64,000 nt of DNA. Source: Leptidea sinapis. Taxonomy: Eukaryota; Arthropoda; Insecta; Lepidoptera; Pieridae. Positions 10,451-22,031 of the stretch are shown here, piece by piece. The notes under the pieces are model-generated. The model was not told where the DNA came from and searched no databases. It saw only the letters and a list, made by a program, of their open reading frames with translations. The stretch covers positions 15,320,501 to 15,384,500 of the forward strand of contig NC_066269.1 of assembly GCF_905404315.1 (NCBI RefSeq), in the 5' to 3' direction. Every line of letters begins with the position of its first letter. The stretch's first letter is position 1. Both the position numbers and the translations under genes were made by a program.

Positions 10451-11861
10451 GCTCACTGGCGCGATGATTGTCTATTTAAACAAACAAAAGGTTCTTTACT
10501 TATAATAGAGAGTTAAGAAACACCCAATAATTATTATTTGAATATTTAATATTTTATGAATACATTAGCGAACTCTCGAAATTTACCTTTATACCCTTTA
10601 TATAACTCTGATATTATCAAAACCCATTTAAATCTTTTATTGTTTGTCGATAATTCCGTTGTATAAAAGCTATAGTAAGTTGTTTGTCAAGTAGCTGATG
10701 GAAAACGTTTAATATTAGTCTGTTAGAAACGTTGCACCTTCGTAAAGTCAGGTTTAGATAGAATAATATGATTATCAAGTAACTGTAATCTACCTTTTAT
10801 ACCCCCAGGTTGTTTGTATAGACATTTTCTAAACAAATATTCGAATAATTTTGATAAGTCATCTGATATTACGTTAACAACATAAGTTATCTTGATAAAT
10901 TACTTAATTATATCAACTAAGAATCATAGTATTATGTAACTATTGTAAATATATGTAAATATTGAAAGCAAAAATATCTCATTTTGTTTGAAAATGAATA
11001 ACGTACTTGAAGCAATATTTTTGTTTTGTGATATTTTCGTATAAACTGGAAGCTCTAGTGCACTAAACGTTTGTTGGTAGTGCGTTTAACCTAAACATAA
11101 TTTTTGAGAAGCTGTCGTGTAAATACGGAAACGTAATTCGAAAAAAAGTCCAGTCAAAGATAGTCTAATATATTACGTCTACATACTAGTTTTGAAAATT
11201 ATTTTTAAAAACAAATAATGGATTATATCTATATAATGCATAAGGCTATTCTTACAGTTTTAACAAGTTTTAACTTTTCTGGTGTTTTGGTTCTGAAAAT
11301 AACTTCATATTTTGCAGCATAAGATAAGATTCAATCCTTAACGTTGATAAGGCTTGTCTACCATCAAATAGCCCTTATTTAGTTTAAATGATAAAACTAA
11401 ATTACTTCAATTGAGTTAGAATTACACTTAATAAATATATCTATTCTCCTTCACCACTTCTAAGTCACAAAAGAACTTAATTGGCAATCACACTGTAAAT
11501 GCCACAAAGGTCTTCTAATTGTTATTTTACTGGGCAATTCAAAATAATCGTTACCGCGAGCGAAACGACTATTGCTGACTAATGAATTTGCTTTCCTTTA
11601 CCTTTTACTTTAACAAATTAAAACTAACAATAGAAATTCATTTACATTTCGAAAATTCCTATTTTTTTCTATCTTTCTTTAAATCGAAAAAATTAAGCGG
11701 AAATCTAGCATTTTTTGCTATAAGTCACACTAATTAGGCTAGAAAGATCAATTAATTAAACATATTGATTATTTTAGATATAATAATATATTTTTACAAC
11801 AAATGACTTCAAAATTTTCTAAATAAGAATTTATAATTCTTGCACCTACACAATTTCTTTT
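10451..11861. other. AT-rich non-coding stretch
   Basis: No exon, repeat family member or structured element was recognised in this 1.4 kb. Confidence 0.4.
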
Positions 11862-12208
11862 ATCGTGAATCGTGGAGAGCATAATTAACCGCCAGCTCTT
11901 GGTATACCTAGAAGGTAACCAGTTGATCAACGACCGACAGTATGACTTTCGCCATGGTTGGTCGGCAGGTGATCTTCTGGTATACCTAACCCATAGATGG
12001 GCTATGTGTACTGTCAGTAATCCTGGATATAGCGATAGCTTTTGATCGTGTAGGGCACAAGGCGCTTCTCTCAAAAACTCCATCATTTGGGCTTCCCGAG
12101 AGCTTATGCAAGTGGACTTACAGCTTCTTCACTGGGCGCAGCATACAGGTGATTGTCGCCGGTTATTGCTCGAACCCGAATCCCGTGAACGCTGGCGTGC
12201 CTTTAGGC
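11862..12208 (+). mobile_element. LINE-B internal fragment (RT region), plus strand
   Basis: Matches the RT part of LINE-B from GGAGAGCATAATTA through TGGGCTTCCCGAGAGCTT to the GTGCCTTTAGGC codons (the GVPQGC region, here damaged). Both ends are truncated, and the right end abuts the poly-T end of a minus-strand LINE-B. Stops and indels are present. Confidence 0.85.
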
Positions 12209-12211
12209 TTT

Positions 12212-12694
12212 TTTTTATGGAATAGGAGGACAAACGAGCGTACGTGTCAACTGTTGTTAAGTGATCATCGCCGCTCACAATCTCTTGCAACACCAGAGGA
12301 ATCACAGGAGCGTTGCCAGCCTTTAAGGAAGGTGTACGCGCTTTTTTTGCCACATCCACACATCCAGATGGTGGGGATGACATCCTTACTTGTGGCGTAT
12401 CGAGCGGAGGTGGAATTCGGCGGCAGGAATCAGGTTAAACAGCTCTTTGGAACACTCGCCGTGATAAATACGGTAGAAGACACACAATGAAACGACATCT
12501 CTACGCAACACCAAGTGATCCAGCCGTTCACAGAGCACTGGGTCCCCTAGCTCTACGTTGCGAGCGGTCAAATGGATCAAGCTGATACTGGGGTTTTCCA
12601 GACCAAAGATGACAGCAATACTCCAAATGTGGCTGGACCTGTTCTTTGTAGAGCGCTAGAATGTGGACCGGCTTGAAGTATTGCCGTGCTCTGC
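12212..12694 (-). mobile_element. LINE-B 3' end, minus strand, internally deleted
   Basis: Begins with a T-run (the element's A tail) and ATGGAATAGGAGGACAAACG, then the 3' UTR, then the C-terminal coding region (HGECS, LWSG landmarks). About 115 bp covering the FLPRTTKLWNELPC codons are missing near 12350. It is 5'-truncated at 12694, where a SINE-A fragment begins. Confidence 0.85.
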
Positions 12695-12816
12695 AAAACC
12701 CAAAAATTCTGCGCGGCACTACAAAAGCACTCGTCACCTTGAAACATAAGATATAAATTCTCATTTGCCCAGTAATTTCACTAGCTACGGCGCCCTTTAG
12801 ACCGAAACACAATAAA
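12695..12816 (-). repeat. SINE-A fragment
   Basis: AAAACCCAAAAATTCTG to GGCGCCCTTTAGACCGAAAC is the central half of a minus-strand SINE-A. Both outer ends are missing. Confidence 0.8.
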
Positions 12817-13428
12817 GAAAGGGAAGCAAGTCATTATTTGAATATTTTCAGCACACTGTTGCCGTTCATGACAAACAAAATAAGTAAAAAATTATGCCAT
12901 AAACTACAAAATCGTGCAGTTAATTATTTGCCTTTTTAAGTTTTGCCTTTTTTAAATAGATTGTAATAATTATCTAGGTAAAGTACCTATAGCAATCAGT
13001 AAGTACTACGTGTATATACCTAATATTATGTGAAGATACAACATTAGTAAAGTTATCTTGAAGTATCATAATATATTTATGTGTATCTCTTTGTGTATAC
13101 GCCCATGAAAACAGTTAACATAGCAGCTTTGAATAATATGACTATTATATTGGTAATTTATTGCTAAGGACTCACATAGTTTTCAAGATAAGACCGGACT
13201 GGGGACAGAAACTATTCAAACGTGCCGAACTGAGATAATAAATACTGTCCATCCTTTGAAACTTTGTTTGTTATATTTAAGTTTTCTCCATGATTACTGG
13301 TGAAAAAATTTATTTGGTACCAACATCATCGTGTAATAAAGTTTTGCGTATTATAATGTTTAGATATATGCAGACGATAAAAATGTATGGATACTGTGAA
13401 AACTGTAAAAGGAGGGTAAAAATTGCTG

Positions 13429-13478
13429 GTTCTTTTTTTTATGAAAATAAGGGACGAGACGAGCAGGACGTTCATCTG
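13429..13478 (-). repeat. SINE-A, left part of a copy split by the CR1-like LINE
   Basis: TTATGAAAATAAGGGACGAG, then ACGAGCAGGACGTTCATCTG, is the tail end of a minus-strand SINE-A. It stops abruptly at 13478 where the CR1 tail repeat starts and resumes near 17882. Confidence 0.85.
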
Positions 13479-13950
13479 AAAATGAAAAATGAAAATGAAA
13501 ATGAATTTATTTCGGAAGAAAAACTGACACATTCACAAAAAAAAGTTAAAGAGAACAAAATATATGCTTAATCTAATACTAAACTTACTTAACTTAATAC
13601 AAAAGAAACAAAAGCAAAACTTAATGTGGCAGTGGTCTTCCAAAACTGGAGTCCACTCAGTTATAGTTGTGTCCATACACTATGAGCACAACACTGATTT
13701 TCAGTGACCCCATTGTGTGAAGTTTGGAGCTGAACTGACATATTTTTAAAAGTAAAATATAATTAATTGTGGCACTAAAATAATTATTATGAGAAAAAAA
13801 AATATGATTAACAAAAAAAATGTTACTAAAAATAAATAATGACAATAACAAAAATAATAAAAAACGTATGTGTGTAAATATATAAGGAAGAAAAAATAAT
13901 AATAAATACGAGAAGCTATTTTATATAATACAATGAAATTTAAACAGTGT

Positions 13951-16145
13951 TCACCAAGGCAGAAGATGTAGGGAGGTATTGGTCATTAATAAGTATTTTT
14001 TGTATTTTATTCTAAAATTCGAGACTGTATATAAACCCCGTAGCGGCGATGGTAAATTATTCCAGCACTTGGTGGCATTGTACTTGAAACTTCCCCTGAA
14101 AGCCGCAGTGTGATGCTTGGGAGGACAAAGCTTAGCCTTTACAATGTTCCTTGTTATAAAATTCAACACCCTGCCCTCATTTGCCCATAACAGTTTCGAA
14201 TAGAGATATGCTGGCGTTTTTGTCTTTATAATTCCAAAAATCATACAAGCAAAGTGTAGCCGTCTGCGACTTTCCATGTTCAGAATATTGGCTTCTCTAA
14301 GATACGGACTCACATGAGATCTGTGTGGAATATTCCAACAAAACCGGGCGCAGGCATTTTGCACTCGCTGTAAAGTACTTTTGGTGCGGGCTCGTAGTCT
14401 AGGACCATACGTAGTGTCATTATAAATAAATTTTGAGAGTACCAAAGCATCACACAACCTGACACGTAGTTTTGTATTTAAATAGTTCCTAATGCGATAA
14501 CCCTGACTGGTAATCCGGTAATATGCCATTATACTCCAAAAAGCTCATTAGCTGCTTATGCACAATCTTTTCAATTACTTTTGATAAACAAGGAAGTATG
14601 CTGATAGGACGAAGTTCTTTAAAGTCTTTTGGATTGTCGTTTTTTGGTATGGGACGCACTAGGGCATGACGCCATAAGTCTGGAAACTTACTTGACGACA
14701 AGGATGTATTTATGATATGAGTAAGTACAGTAAGAGTTTTTTCTGTAGTCAGCTTAAGCATATCCAATGAAATATCATCAATTCCCACGGCTTGTGATTT
14801 CAACTCATTCAAAGTCTGAAATACTGTATGTTCATTTACTAGTTTAAAATCGTAAACAGAGTCACTATGGCGATGGAACTCATAATATGTCAGAGTAGAC
14901 AGAGGAATCTCAGCACTGCCTGGAATGTTAAGGAAGCTATTATTAATTTCATTAGGATTTGCGAGGTGAGATGGTAATATGTATTCTTTTTTCGTAGTGA
15001 TTTGAGTATTCTGTTTAATATGCTTCCACAATACTTGAGGTTTATTTATATTGGAGTTTATGTACGTATCAAAATATGCCTGTTTCTCTCTTTGTATTGC
15101 GAACTTAGCATAGTTTTTTATTTCTTTATAAAATTGCTTATGTGTTTCAAGCTTACTTTTGCGTGCCCTTACTTGGGCTTCATCACGACACTGCATCATC
15201 TTCCTGATATTGTATGTAATCCAAGGGTATGTATTACATTTGATTTTAACATATTTCTTTGGTGCATAAAAATCGAATAAAGATAATAGTATCGATGTTA
15301 ATGAGACTACAATTTCATCAACATTTTCTAATATTAATAATTTCTCCCACTGGATGTCACTTAATGATTGCTTAAATCATTCACTTTAATGTCTTTTATA
15401 GGTCGACACACGACCTGTTTTGGAACAGGTTGGTCTTTATTTATATTAAAAACACATGATATAAACGCATGGCTACTCAGACTTTCAACATGATCCACTG
15501 TAACAGATGATACGGGAACATGTGTGCATATTAAATCTATAAGTGTTTCTGTTTGAGAAGTGAAATGCGTTGCCTCTGTCATATGTTGTTTTAATTTAAA
15601 GGTGTTTAAAAATGTTTCAAGTTTTTTGTAATTAATATGATTCGAATCAAAAAAGTTAATATTAAAATCCCCAAGTAAGACAATGTTTTCACACCAGACA
15701 AACGCGCCCATTGACTCAGTAAGAGCATCAAAAATGTATTGACATCCATCCAAGGAGGACGATATGCGGTGCCCACGACCAAAACTCTGCCACGAATAAA
15801 AAGCTTAAGCCACATCTGTTCAAAGCTTGGTGTAATTGGATGTGATAAGATACGTACAGATAGGCCTTGCCTCGTGTAGAATCCAACGCCACCGCCTCGA
15901 GAGCGCACGCTGGTTGGGCGCGGAACATGTCGTAGTTTGTATCCAGGGACAGCGGGTGCGCGACCCTCCTGGCCCTGGCGCAGCCACGTTTCGTTTATAG
16001 CCATCAAATCAACAGTATGACGTTGCATTGCCGCTACAAATTCGTCATGTTTGGTTCCAAGTGAGCCGGGATTTAGCAGACCAATTTTAAGTTTTTTTTT
16101 ATAATTGAACAGAGTGATATTTTGAAACAATGTATATGTGACCAA
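13951..16145 (-). pseudogene. CR1-like ORF2: endonuclease and broken reverse transcriptase
   Basis: The endonuclease begins near 16100 (KIGLLNPGSLGTKHDEF), with ETWL and, after a frameshift near 15700, IVLLGDFNINFF. The usual catalytic SDH near its end reads SSHAFISC, so a key aspartate is lost. A second break near 15365 leads to the linker and RT N-terminal region (WRHALVRPIPKNDNPKDFKE, LRPISILPCLSKVIEK, PDYQSG). There the DNA runs directly into the C-terminal region in another frame (RIRNYLNTKLRVRLCDALVL, YGPRLRARTKSTLQRVQNAC), so the RT palm motifs including YADD are deleted; I estimate several hundred base pairs. The final TAA region is near 13951. The copy is inactive as an enzyme source. 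Confidence 0.85.
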
Positions 16146-16625
16146 GTGAAATAACGTTTATGTTTGTAAGAGAATAAAATAAATAAAAATTTGTTAATAT
16201 AATATGTAGATAATTTTTCATTTTATATAACCATACTTGATTTAAAATATTTATACGTACATATAATAAAATAACATCACCACCGCTTTTAAAATTTAAA
16301 GTTAATAAAACTTGTCCACAATAGTACTGCAAAACCATGCCACATAGAATCTCTATAGTATAATAACACATTAAAGCTAGAATAAACATAACTAAAATAT
16401 AGTACATAAAGTTCCAGACAATATTATAATTATTGCCGTTATCATTCAGACTCAGCGTCATTAGAAAAGAGAGAAGTGCATTAAAATAATAATAATTTTC
16501 TGTGATTAATGTTTTTGTAGCTCTCGAAATTCCAATATAATGTGATTGACAAATGTTTACTATAGCGAAAACATAATAATTAAAATTATGTAATAAAAAT
16601 AAATTACTTTTAAAAAGTACTAAAC

Positions 16626-17580
16626 TCACTCTTTGCCAAAAACCTTACTGATGTCCTGTTCAGAACGAATAACATGAACAGAGGATTTCTGATCTCGCCG
16701 AGCATATATTATCCCAACCCGGGTCCACACAAAGCGCCAATTTCTCTGTCGTGCAAGTTCCTCTCTCGCTAGGTAACACAATTTACGATTTACGCGAGTC
16801 AGGTGCTCATTTACATAAAAACGGCGCGGTTCTCCCCCTAAGCCCATTCCCATGGTGTCCACTCCACGCCGGACGCGCGCCGCGTGCAGGAACTCATCGC
16901 GCAGGTATCGGCGTGTGAGTCGCACCACTACGGCACGCGGCCGTCGGGTTCCTTCGGAGCCGGCTCCCCTGGATTCCACAGCATTGATGCGTGCACCGAG
17001 CCTATATGCATTGACTAAACCCTATCTTTTGAGCGAGTGTAATGACAACGTGTAACAGATTCTCCCCATTATTTTCCTGGAGACCTGAGATCTCGACATC
17101 GTTTAGCAACTTATCTTGTTCCGAGTCATTTAGCTGTTTTTTTAAGCTGTCAATAGTCTCGTTGACCTCTGAACATTGCTTCAGCTGATCCTGGTCGGCA
17201 CAAAATTTTGTCTCAAGTCGGTTTATTCGTTCATCAATACTGTCCATTCTATTGGTAAGTTTTTCCACAACTGACGTATATTTAGACATTTCGAGTCGAA
17301 AAATTGAAATCTCAGACCGCAAAAGCTTCATTTCCTCCGCGAGTGAAGGTGGATTGCCTGACCTGGGACTACTGGTGTCCTCTTCCTGGGAGCTAGGGGT
17401 ATTCACCTCCCTGCAAGCTTCCTTAGTTTTAATGCCCATGTTACAATCCTTGCAACTCCACTTGTTATTATTTCGAGCATCCGGATAACACGTCTTATGG
17501 AATAGCACTGAACATTTTTTACACTTAGCGCCATCTGACCCCTCTGCGAAGAACCTTCCACAGTTGTTGCACTTTGCCAT
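16626..17580 (-). pseudogene. CR1-like ORF1: zinc/PHD-type finger plus coiled coil, one frameshift
   Basis: The frame starts at ATG 17580. Residues about 4-48 form a Cys/His-rich finger (CNNCGRFF, CKKCSVLFHKTCY, WSCKDC), as in the PHD-like fingers of CR1/L2 ORF1 proteins. Residues about 80-165 form an acidic/hydrophobic heptad coiled coil (LAEEMKLLRSEISIFRLEM...). After about residue 187 (VVITLAQKIGF) a frameshift near 17000 moves the sequence into a frame that continues with RPRAVVVRLTRRYLRDEFL, RRFYVNEHLTRVNRKL and WRFVWTRVGIIYARR, ending KVFGKE at 16626. That C-terminal part is the usual RNA-binding tail. ORF1 products act as chaperones for the element RNA. I place the join by alignment of landmarks, not by experiment. 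Confidence 0.8.
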
Positions 17581-17881
17581 TATAAATTATTTTTTTAATT
17601 TGCTATGGGTGTACTAGATGGCAATAGTAGCATGAAGATGATTAAATAATTTTTATTGAATGAAGATTTAAATGTGGGTAAGCAGAAAAAAAAACCACTG
17701 GTCGTAGAACTATTTCGAGGTTTTATGCAATAAATAGACTTTACACACTGGTATAACACTGTATGTCACAGGTAAAATTATATTACACTAATATTTCCAC
17801 TTTTTTTGTCCGGGATTACACTTTTTTCACTAATTTACGAATAAATTGCGCGACAACTAATGTCAGCAGCTCCAAACGTCA

Positions 17882-18140
17882 GACGTTATTGATGGTAATT
17901 GACACCTGATGGTAATTGACACGCTCTGCCCATTACAATGCAGTGCCGCTCAGGATTCTTGAAAAACCCAAAAATAACGGAGTGGCACTACAATTGCGCT
18001 CGTCACCTTGATATATAAGATGTTAAGACTCATTTGCCCAGTAATTTCACTAGCTACGGCGCCCTTCAGACCGAAAGACAGTAATGCTTACACATTACTG
18101 CTTCACAGCAGAAATAGGCGCCAATGTGGTACTATAATCT
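17882..18140 (-). repeat. SINE-A, right part of the copy split by the CR1-like LINE
   Basis: Continues the SINE-A of 13429-13478 from GATGGTAATTGACAC through CCCATTACAATGCAGTGCCG to GGCGCCAATGTGGTACTATA. A 17-18 bp tandem duplication of TGATGGTAATTGACAC is present at 17890-17922. The promoter-proximal 30 bp are missing. Confidence 0.85.
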
Positions 18141-18199
18141 ACTCATAACAAGGCCTTCTGGCATCATAATTGACTTTGATAAGAGTAGAAATTATTCCT

Positions 18200-18422
18200 T
18201 AATGTTAAAAGATGTTTATTACCTACAACTTTGCTATTCAACTTTTTTCCATAGGACTTATAGTTTTGCGGAAAATCGAGATGAGCTGACTTCCCTTCCA
18301 CTTTCAACTTCAGAGTGCCCGTAATTTATTTTTCTTTGCATTTTTGTTATATTCTCATCCTTTTCCAATAGGTTTCATTCTACTATTATTTTTTTGGTTT
18401 AAAAAATTATCGACCCTGGTAT
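18200..18422. repeat. Dispersed repeat, second copy (see 5480-5740)
   Basis: Shares TTACCTACAACTTTGC, TTTTTTCCATAGGACTT, AAATCGAGATG, TTTTTGTTATATTC and AATTATCGACCCTGG with 5480-5740, with indels. Confidence 0.6.
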
Positions 18423-18717
18423 ATAAACGAAAACCACGAAGGTATATAAGCTATATAGTAATTAACAGACAACCCATTGGTGTTCTATAATGCTGTTATC
18501 ATAAAATAATTTAAAAATATTTTATTGATTTTTATAACACTCACTTTGAAATTTTAATTATTCAAGATAATTATCTTTTACCACCTTTAATAGTAATATT
18601 TGGCGTCTATTCCACCATCTCATCCATTATGTAAATACAGTACGACGGTTTATATCCATACTACTTTGCCTAGCATGTTTCGAAAATTAATAATCAATGA
18701 AGTCAGCAATCATGCAA

Positions 18718-19325
18718 ATTCAAATTCAAAAATTCAAATTCAAATTTTTTTTCAAAATAGGATGTGACATCACTTATTTTCAATAATTTCATCACTTATT
18801 GAAGGCCAAAAACTACCACCCATTCCAAAAAGAATGCCTAAGACCCGAGAAGAATGGACGCAACAAACTCAGCAGGCTTTTTTTTCACCAAAAAATATGT
18901 TTAGAACGTAATATTGTACAATAAAACTTATTATTTAATAGCCTGAGGGCGGTCGCTCCTTTCCCAACCTGTGGTATCATTAAGAAGTCATTTATGTTAT
19001 AGTTACCTTTACCACACAAACGTTTTTTAATAATTGTTTTGAATGTCGTAATACTTTTGTTTAAACATTTTCTGGGATTTTGTTGTAAAAGCATATACAT
19101 CGCTCCACAAAAAACGTACTAACTCGACTTAGCCGAGTAGTAGGCAGTATAAGTTTATGTCTTTTCCTGGTGTTAACATTACGTTCATGACAGTTTCTAG
19201 TTAATTCACTTATGTGCCTATGAACATACATAACATTATCAAAAATATCTTGAGAGGCAACAGTCAAGATGTTAATTTCCTTAAATTTTGCTCTCAATGA
19301 TTCCTTCAAGGTTTGGCAGTCAGTG
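18718..19325 (-). mobile_element. 5'-truncated LINE with RT C-terminus and (TTTGAA)-type tail
   Basis: Minus-strand frames 19309-19061 and 19100-18885 read the C-terminal tail of a reverse transcriptase (IFDNVMYVHRHISEL, RKRHKLILPTTRLSRV, CICFYNKIPENV, then KKRLCGKGNYNINDFL) with one frameshift. The 3' UTR contains GATGTGACATCACTTATT and ends with AAATTCAAATT repeats at 18716-18750. A second 5'-truncated copy lies at 47950-48400. Similar C-termini occur in CR1/Jockey-group elements. Confidence 0.75.
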
Positions 19326-20830
19326 TGATAAATTATTTTTATAATATTTATTTTTTAAATAGTTAGTATTAGAATTAATCACTAGTAACTTTCTGTATTA
19401 AAATTACATAGCTAGTTTAGTTAGTCTAAATTACTTCACTTATTACATTGCTTTAGAATATTGTTTGATAAACCCTTATTTACAACGTGAAAATCGCTTG
19501 CGAAACAAATATATATTAATAGTAAAACACACATATTATATCACAGTAGTACTATCACTACCTATTGCTAAAAAGTGGTATACGATTTACCGCCGAGGTT
19601 CCTAAATCCTAAATGACAGAGAGCTTTGATAATTTGTGACGTATAAGTCATTACGGCACATTAAGCTGGTGTGACCTCAGTCACTCGGTTATGAATGGTG
19701 ATAAAAACATGGTTGTGTTGGATCATAAATGATTAAGTACCGGCAGCTTTTAGGGACCTAAAGCCGATTTATTCGACTTACTAAAAATATGTACATGCAT
19801 AAAGATATAGACAGAAAAATCTAATTAAACTTGTAGAATTTTCGTAAGTATATAAGGATATAGTATGTAAGAAAATTGGAATACCTACTATACGATTAAA
19901 TTAATACTTATACATTAACTATCATATTTTAATATTATGTTTGAGCTTGGTCAGAAGTTGGTTGTTATAAAGGTATTATTATCATAAAAAACATTATGTA
20001 GGAATATACATTTTAAATAATTAACTTAAAGTATTAGCATTTTTGACTATGGTATTATTTTGGGCTACAGAAGCATTTATCTATTAGCAATAGTTAAATT
20101 TTTTAAACATTATAGTTTCAGGCAACTCTTCAATATTTTTTGGAAACCTGTATTATATATTATTGCGTTTTCTTGATGAAGCACTATTTTACAGTGACGC
20201 ATCAAAAGACGAGTTGGATCTCTTAATAATATTATTCTATATTACTTAATACGTTGATGCTTTAACAAGTTGATGCCTTAACAATATGTTTTTAAACATA
20301 CTAATTTCAAATATACAAAAGGCTAGAAAGCGTTAACAGACGGTACCGATAGTGGTCTACACGATTCTATAGAACTGACATTACATAGAACCACAGTAGA
20401 CATATAAGAACCCAGAAAAATATTTATGATATAAATAGATATATAGATATAATATCTTAAGTGTTGATTCCACTAAGAATCCACCCCAATGAAGGCAATT
20501 ATTCAGTGGAGGAACCGTTATAACCCCAAAATCTAGCTTTCAAGTCTAAGTGGAAATATAACTCATGGCAACATTTAGACTATTATTTATTTATTTGCTT
20601 GATCGCAATTTATTTATATACAAATAATTGGATTTTTACTGTACGTATTGTCACCAAAATGATAATATTCTAGCACCTCAACCAGAATGCAGCGTGTTGT
20701 TTTATTTATAATAATCATAATATTTTACGTCATTCTTGAGTAGCCAGCAAGTTGGTGGCTATACTAGGTTTCAATTTTGAACTTAATTATCTTAATTTTT
20801 TTTTTTGTACCAATATTAATACATATTTCT
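19326..20830. other. AT-rich non-coding stretch
   Basis: No exon or known repeat recognised. Confidence 0.4.
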
Positions 20831-20963
20831 TTTCCCACCTCGATGAAAAGCTCGCTTTTAGTCCCTGGTACGAGGGAGAAAAGTGGCCAATTCTCTTCCG
20901 GCAAGACGACTTTTGTCCCTCCCTCCAGGGACTAAAAGCGAGCTTTTTCATCCAGGTGGGGAA
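20831..20963. repeat. Long near-perfect hairpin (foldback 1)
   Basis: The arm 20831-20868 (contains AAGCTCGCTTTTAGTCCCTG) pairs with 20925-20963 (contains CAGGGACTAAAAGCGAGCTT). A second inner stem, GAGGGAGAAAAGT with ACTTTTGTCCCTC, continues the fold, leaving a loop of about 25 bases. The block is clearly more GC-rich than its surroundings. Confidence 0.85.
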
Positions 20964-20970
20964 AAAATCG

Positions 20971-21066
20971 TATACGCACCACGTGAGATAAGTAGGACAT
21001 TGCCACCCGCGATTGTCAATATTCCCCGGGTCAGAATGACCTACTTTTCTCCCTAGGTGCGTAATA
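20971..21066. repeat. Adjacent second hairpin (foldback 2)
   Basis: 20971-21000 (TATACGCACC...AAGTAGGACATT) pairs with 21035-21066 (AATGACCTACTT...AGGTGCGTAATA) with a few mismatches. It follows foldback 1 after 7 bp. Unknown function; possibly one compound MITE. Confidence 0.7.
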
Positions 21067-21505
21067 TACTATTTTGTACTAAAATAAATATCATTAGAGT
21101 TGTTAATAGAAGTGTCAATGAACGAAATTACCAAATATATTTTGAGGAACTTGAAAAATCTTAAAATATAAATAAATCTCTCTCTGAGACGTCGTACGAC
21201 CGTGTCGTAATTAAAAAAAACATTTCGTCCTACTCATTCATGTAGGCATGTTTGCTTAGGGCAAAACATATCTTGGGCTTGATGGGTTTGTTAATCATAA
21301 GTAAGCAGGTAAGTGTAATCTATGTAGTATTATATTACTTAGCACTTACTTCAAAATGTTGCAGTAAATATAAATATTTCGTTTTTAAGCTTTTCAGGGT
21401 TCCGCATTAAAAAGAAACGAATGGGAACCCTATACTACTTAGACTCCGCTGTCCTTCTGTCTGTCATCAGGCTGTGTCTCATAAACCGTAATAGTCTAAA
21501 TAGCG

Positions 21506-21702
21506 CCGTAGCGAGCGAAATTACTGGGCAAATGAGACTTAAAATCTTATGTCTCAAGGTGACGAGCGCAGTTGTAGTGCTGCTCGAATATTTGGGTTTT
21601 TCAAGAATCCTGATTGGCACTGCATTGTAATGGGCAAGGCGTATCAGTTACCATCAACTGAACGTCCTGCTCGTCTCGTCCCTTATTTTCATAAAAATAA
21701 TT
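21506..21702 (+). repeat. SINE-A copy, 5'-truncated
   Basis: GCGCCGTAGCGAGCGAAATT through GGCACTGCATTGTAATGGGC to CCTTATTTTCATAAAAAT; the first ~100 bp are missing. Confidence 0.85.
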
Positions 21703-22031
21703 AAAGTAATTAGACAGCTGAAATTTAATTAAATAGTGCTTTAAGCTATTAAATAATGTAATATAATAAACTACTACGAAAATAATAAATACCAAGAAGA
21801 CGCCATCCTAAATGGATGACATACAAATTCTACTCAGCATTTCTGTCCGTTCGTCTATCATCGGGCTAGGTAAGACAGCTGAGACATACAAACTATAAAA
21901 AAAAATTATCATATTTGTTTTTTGAAAGTATTTAATAGTTACTTATGCATTTGTTCTATAATAATGGGTATTAAAACACTAATGTGGGTTGAGTGATAAT
22001 AGTATCACATGAGTAGTTTATACAAAACTTT

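Larger units (their letters stand above)
13479..17881 (-). mobile_element. CR1-like LINE, near full length with internal RT deletion
   Basis: This 4.4-kb minus-strand element lies inside a SINE-A copy. Gene-sense order is a 5' UTR (17881-17581), ORF1 (17580-16626), an AT-rich spacer (16625-16146), ORF2 endonuclease (16145-15361), RT N-terminal part (15300-14489), C-terminal part (14529-13951), a 3' UTR, and a short-period tail ending in ATTTTC units at 13479-13505. Repetitive non-A tails of this kind are a CR1-group habit. A target duplication of the type GACGTT(C)ATCTG is visible at 13467-13478 and, less exactly, 17882-17891. The RT core is deleted, so the copy cannot be autonomous. Confidence 0.85.

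Noticed and set aside
9918..10505. 195-codon frame as a real repeat protein
   Set aside because: It is created by an 84-bp minisatellite; the upstream unit has a stop in the same frame and there is no splice, promoter or homology support.
16099..16629. 176-codon minus-strand frame in the CR1-like element
   Set aside because: It is AT-rich spacer between ORF1 and ORF2 with low-complexity composition and no family features.
20831..20963. microRNA precursor
   Set aside because: The stem is longer and more perfect than usual precursors and there is a second adjacent foldback; a MITE or hairpin siRNA source is more likely.
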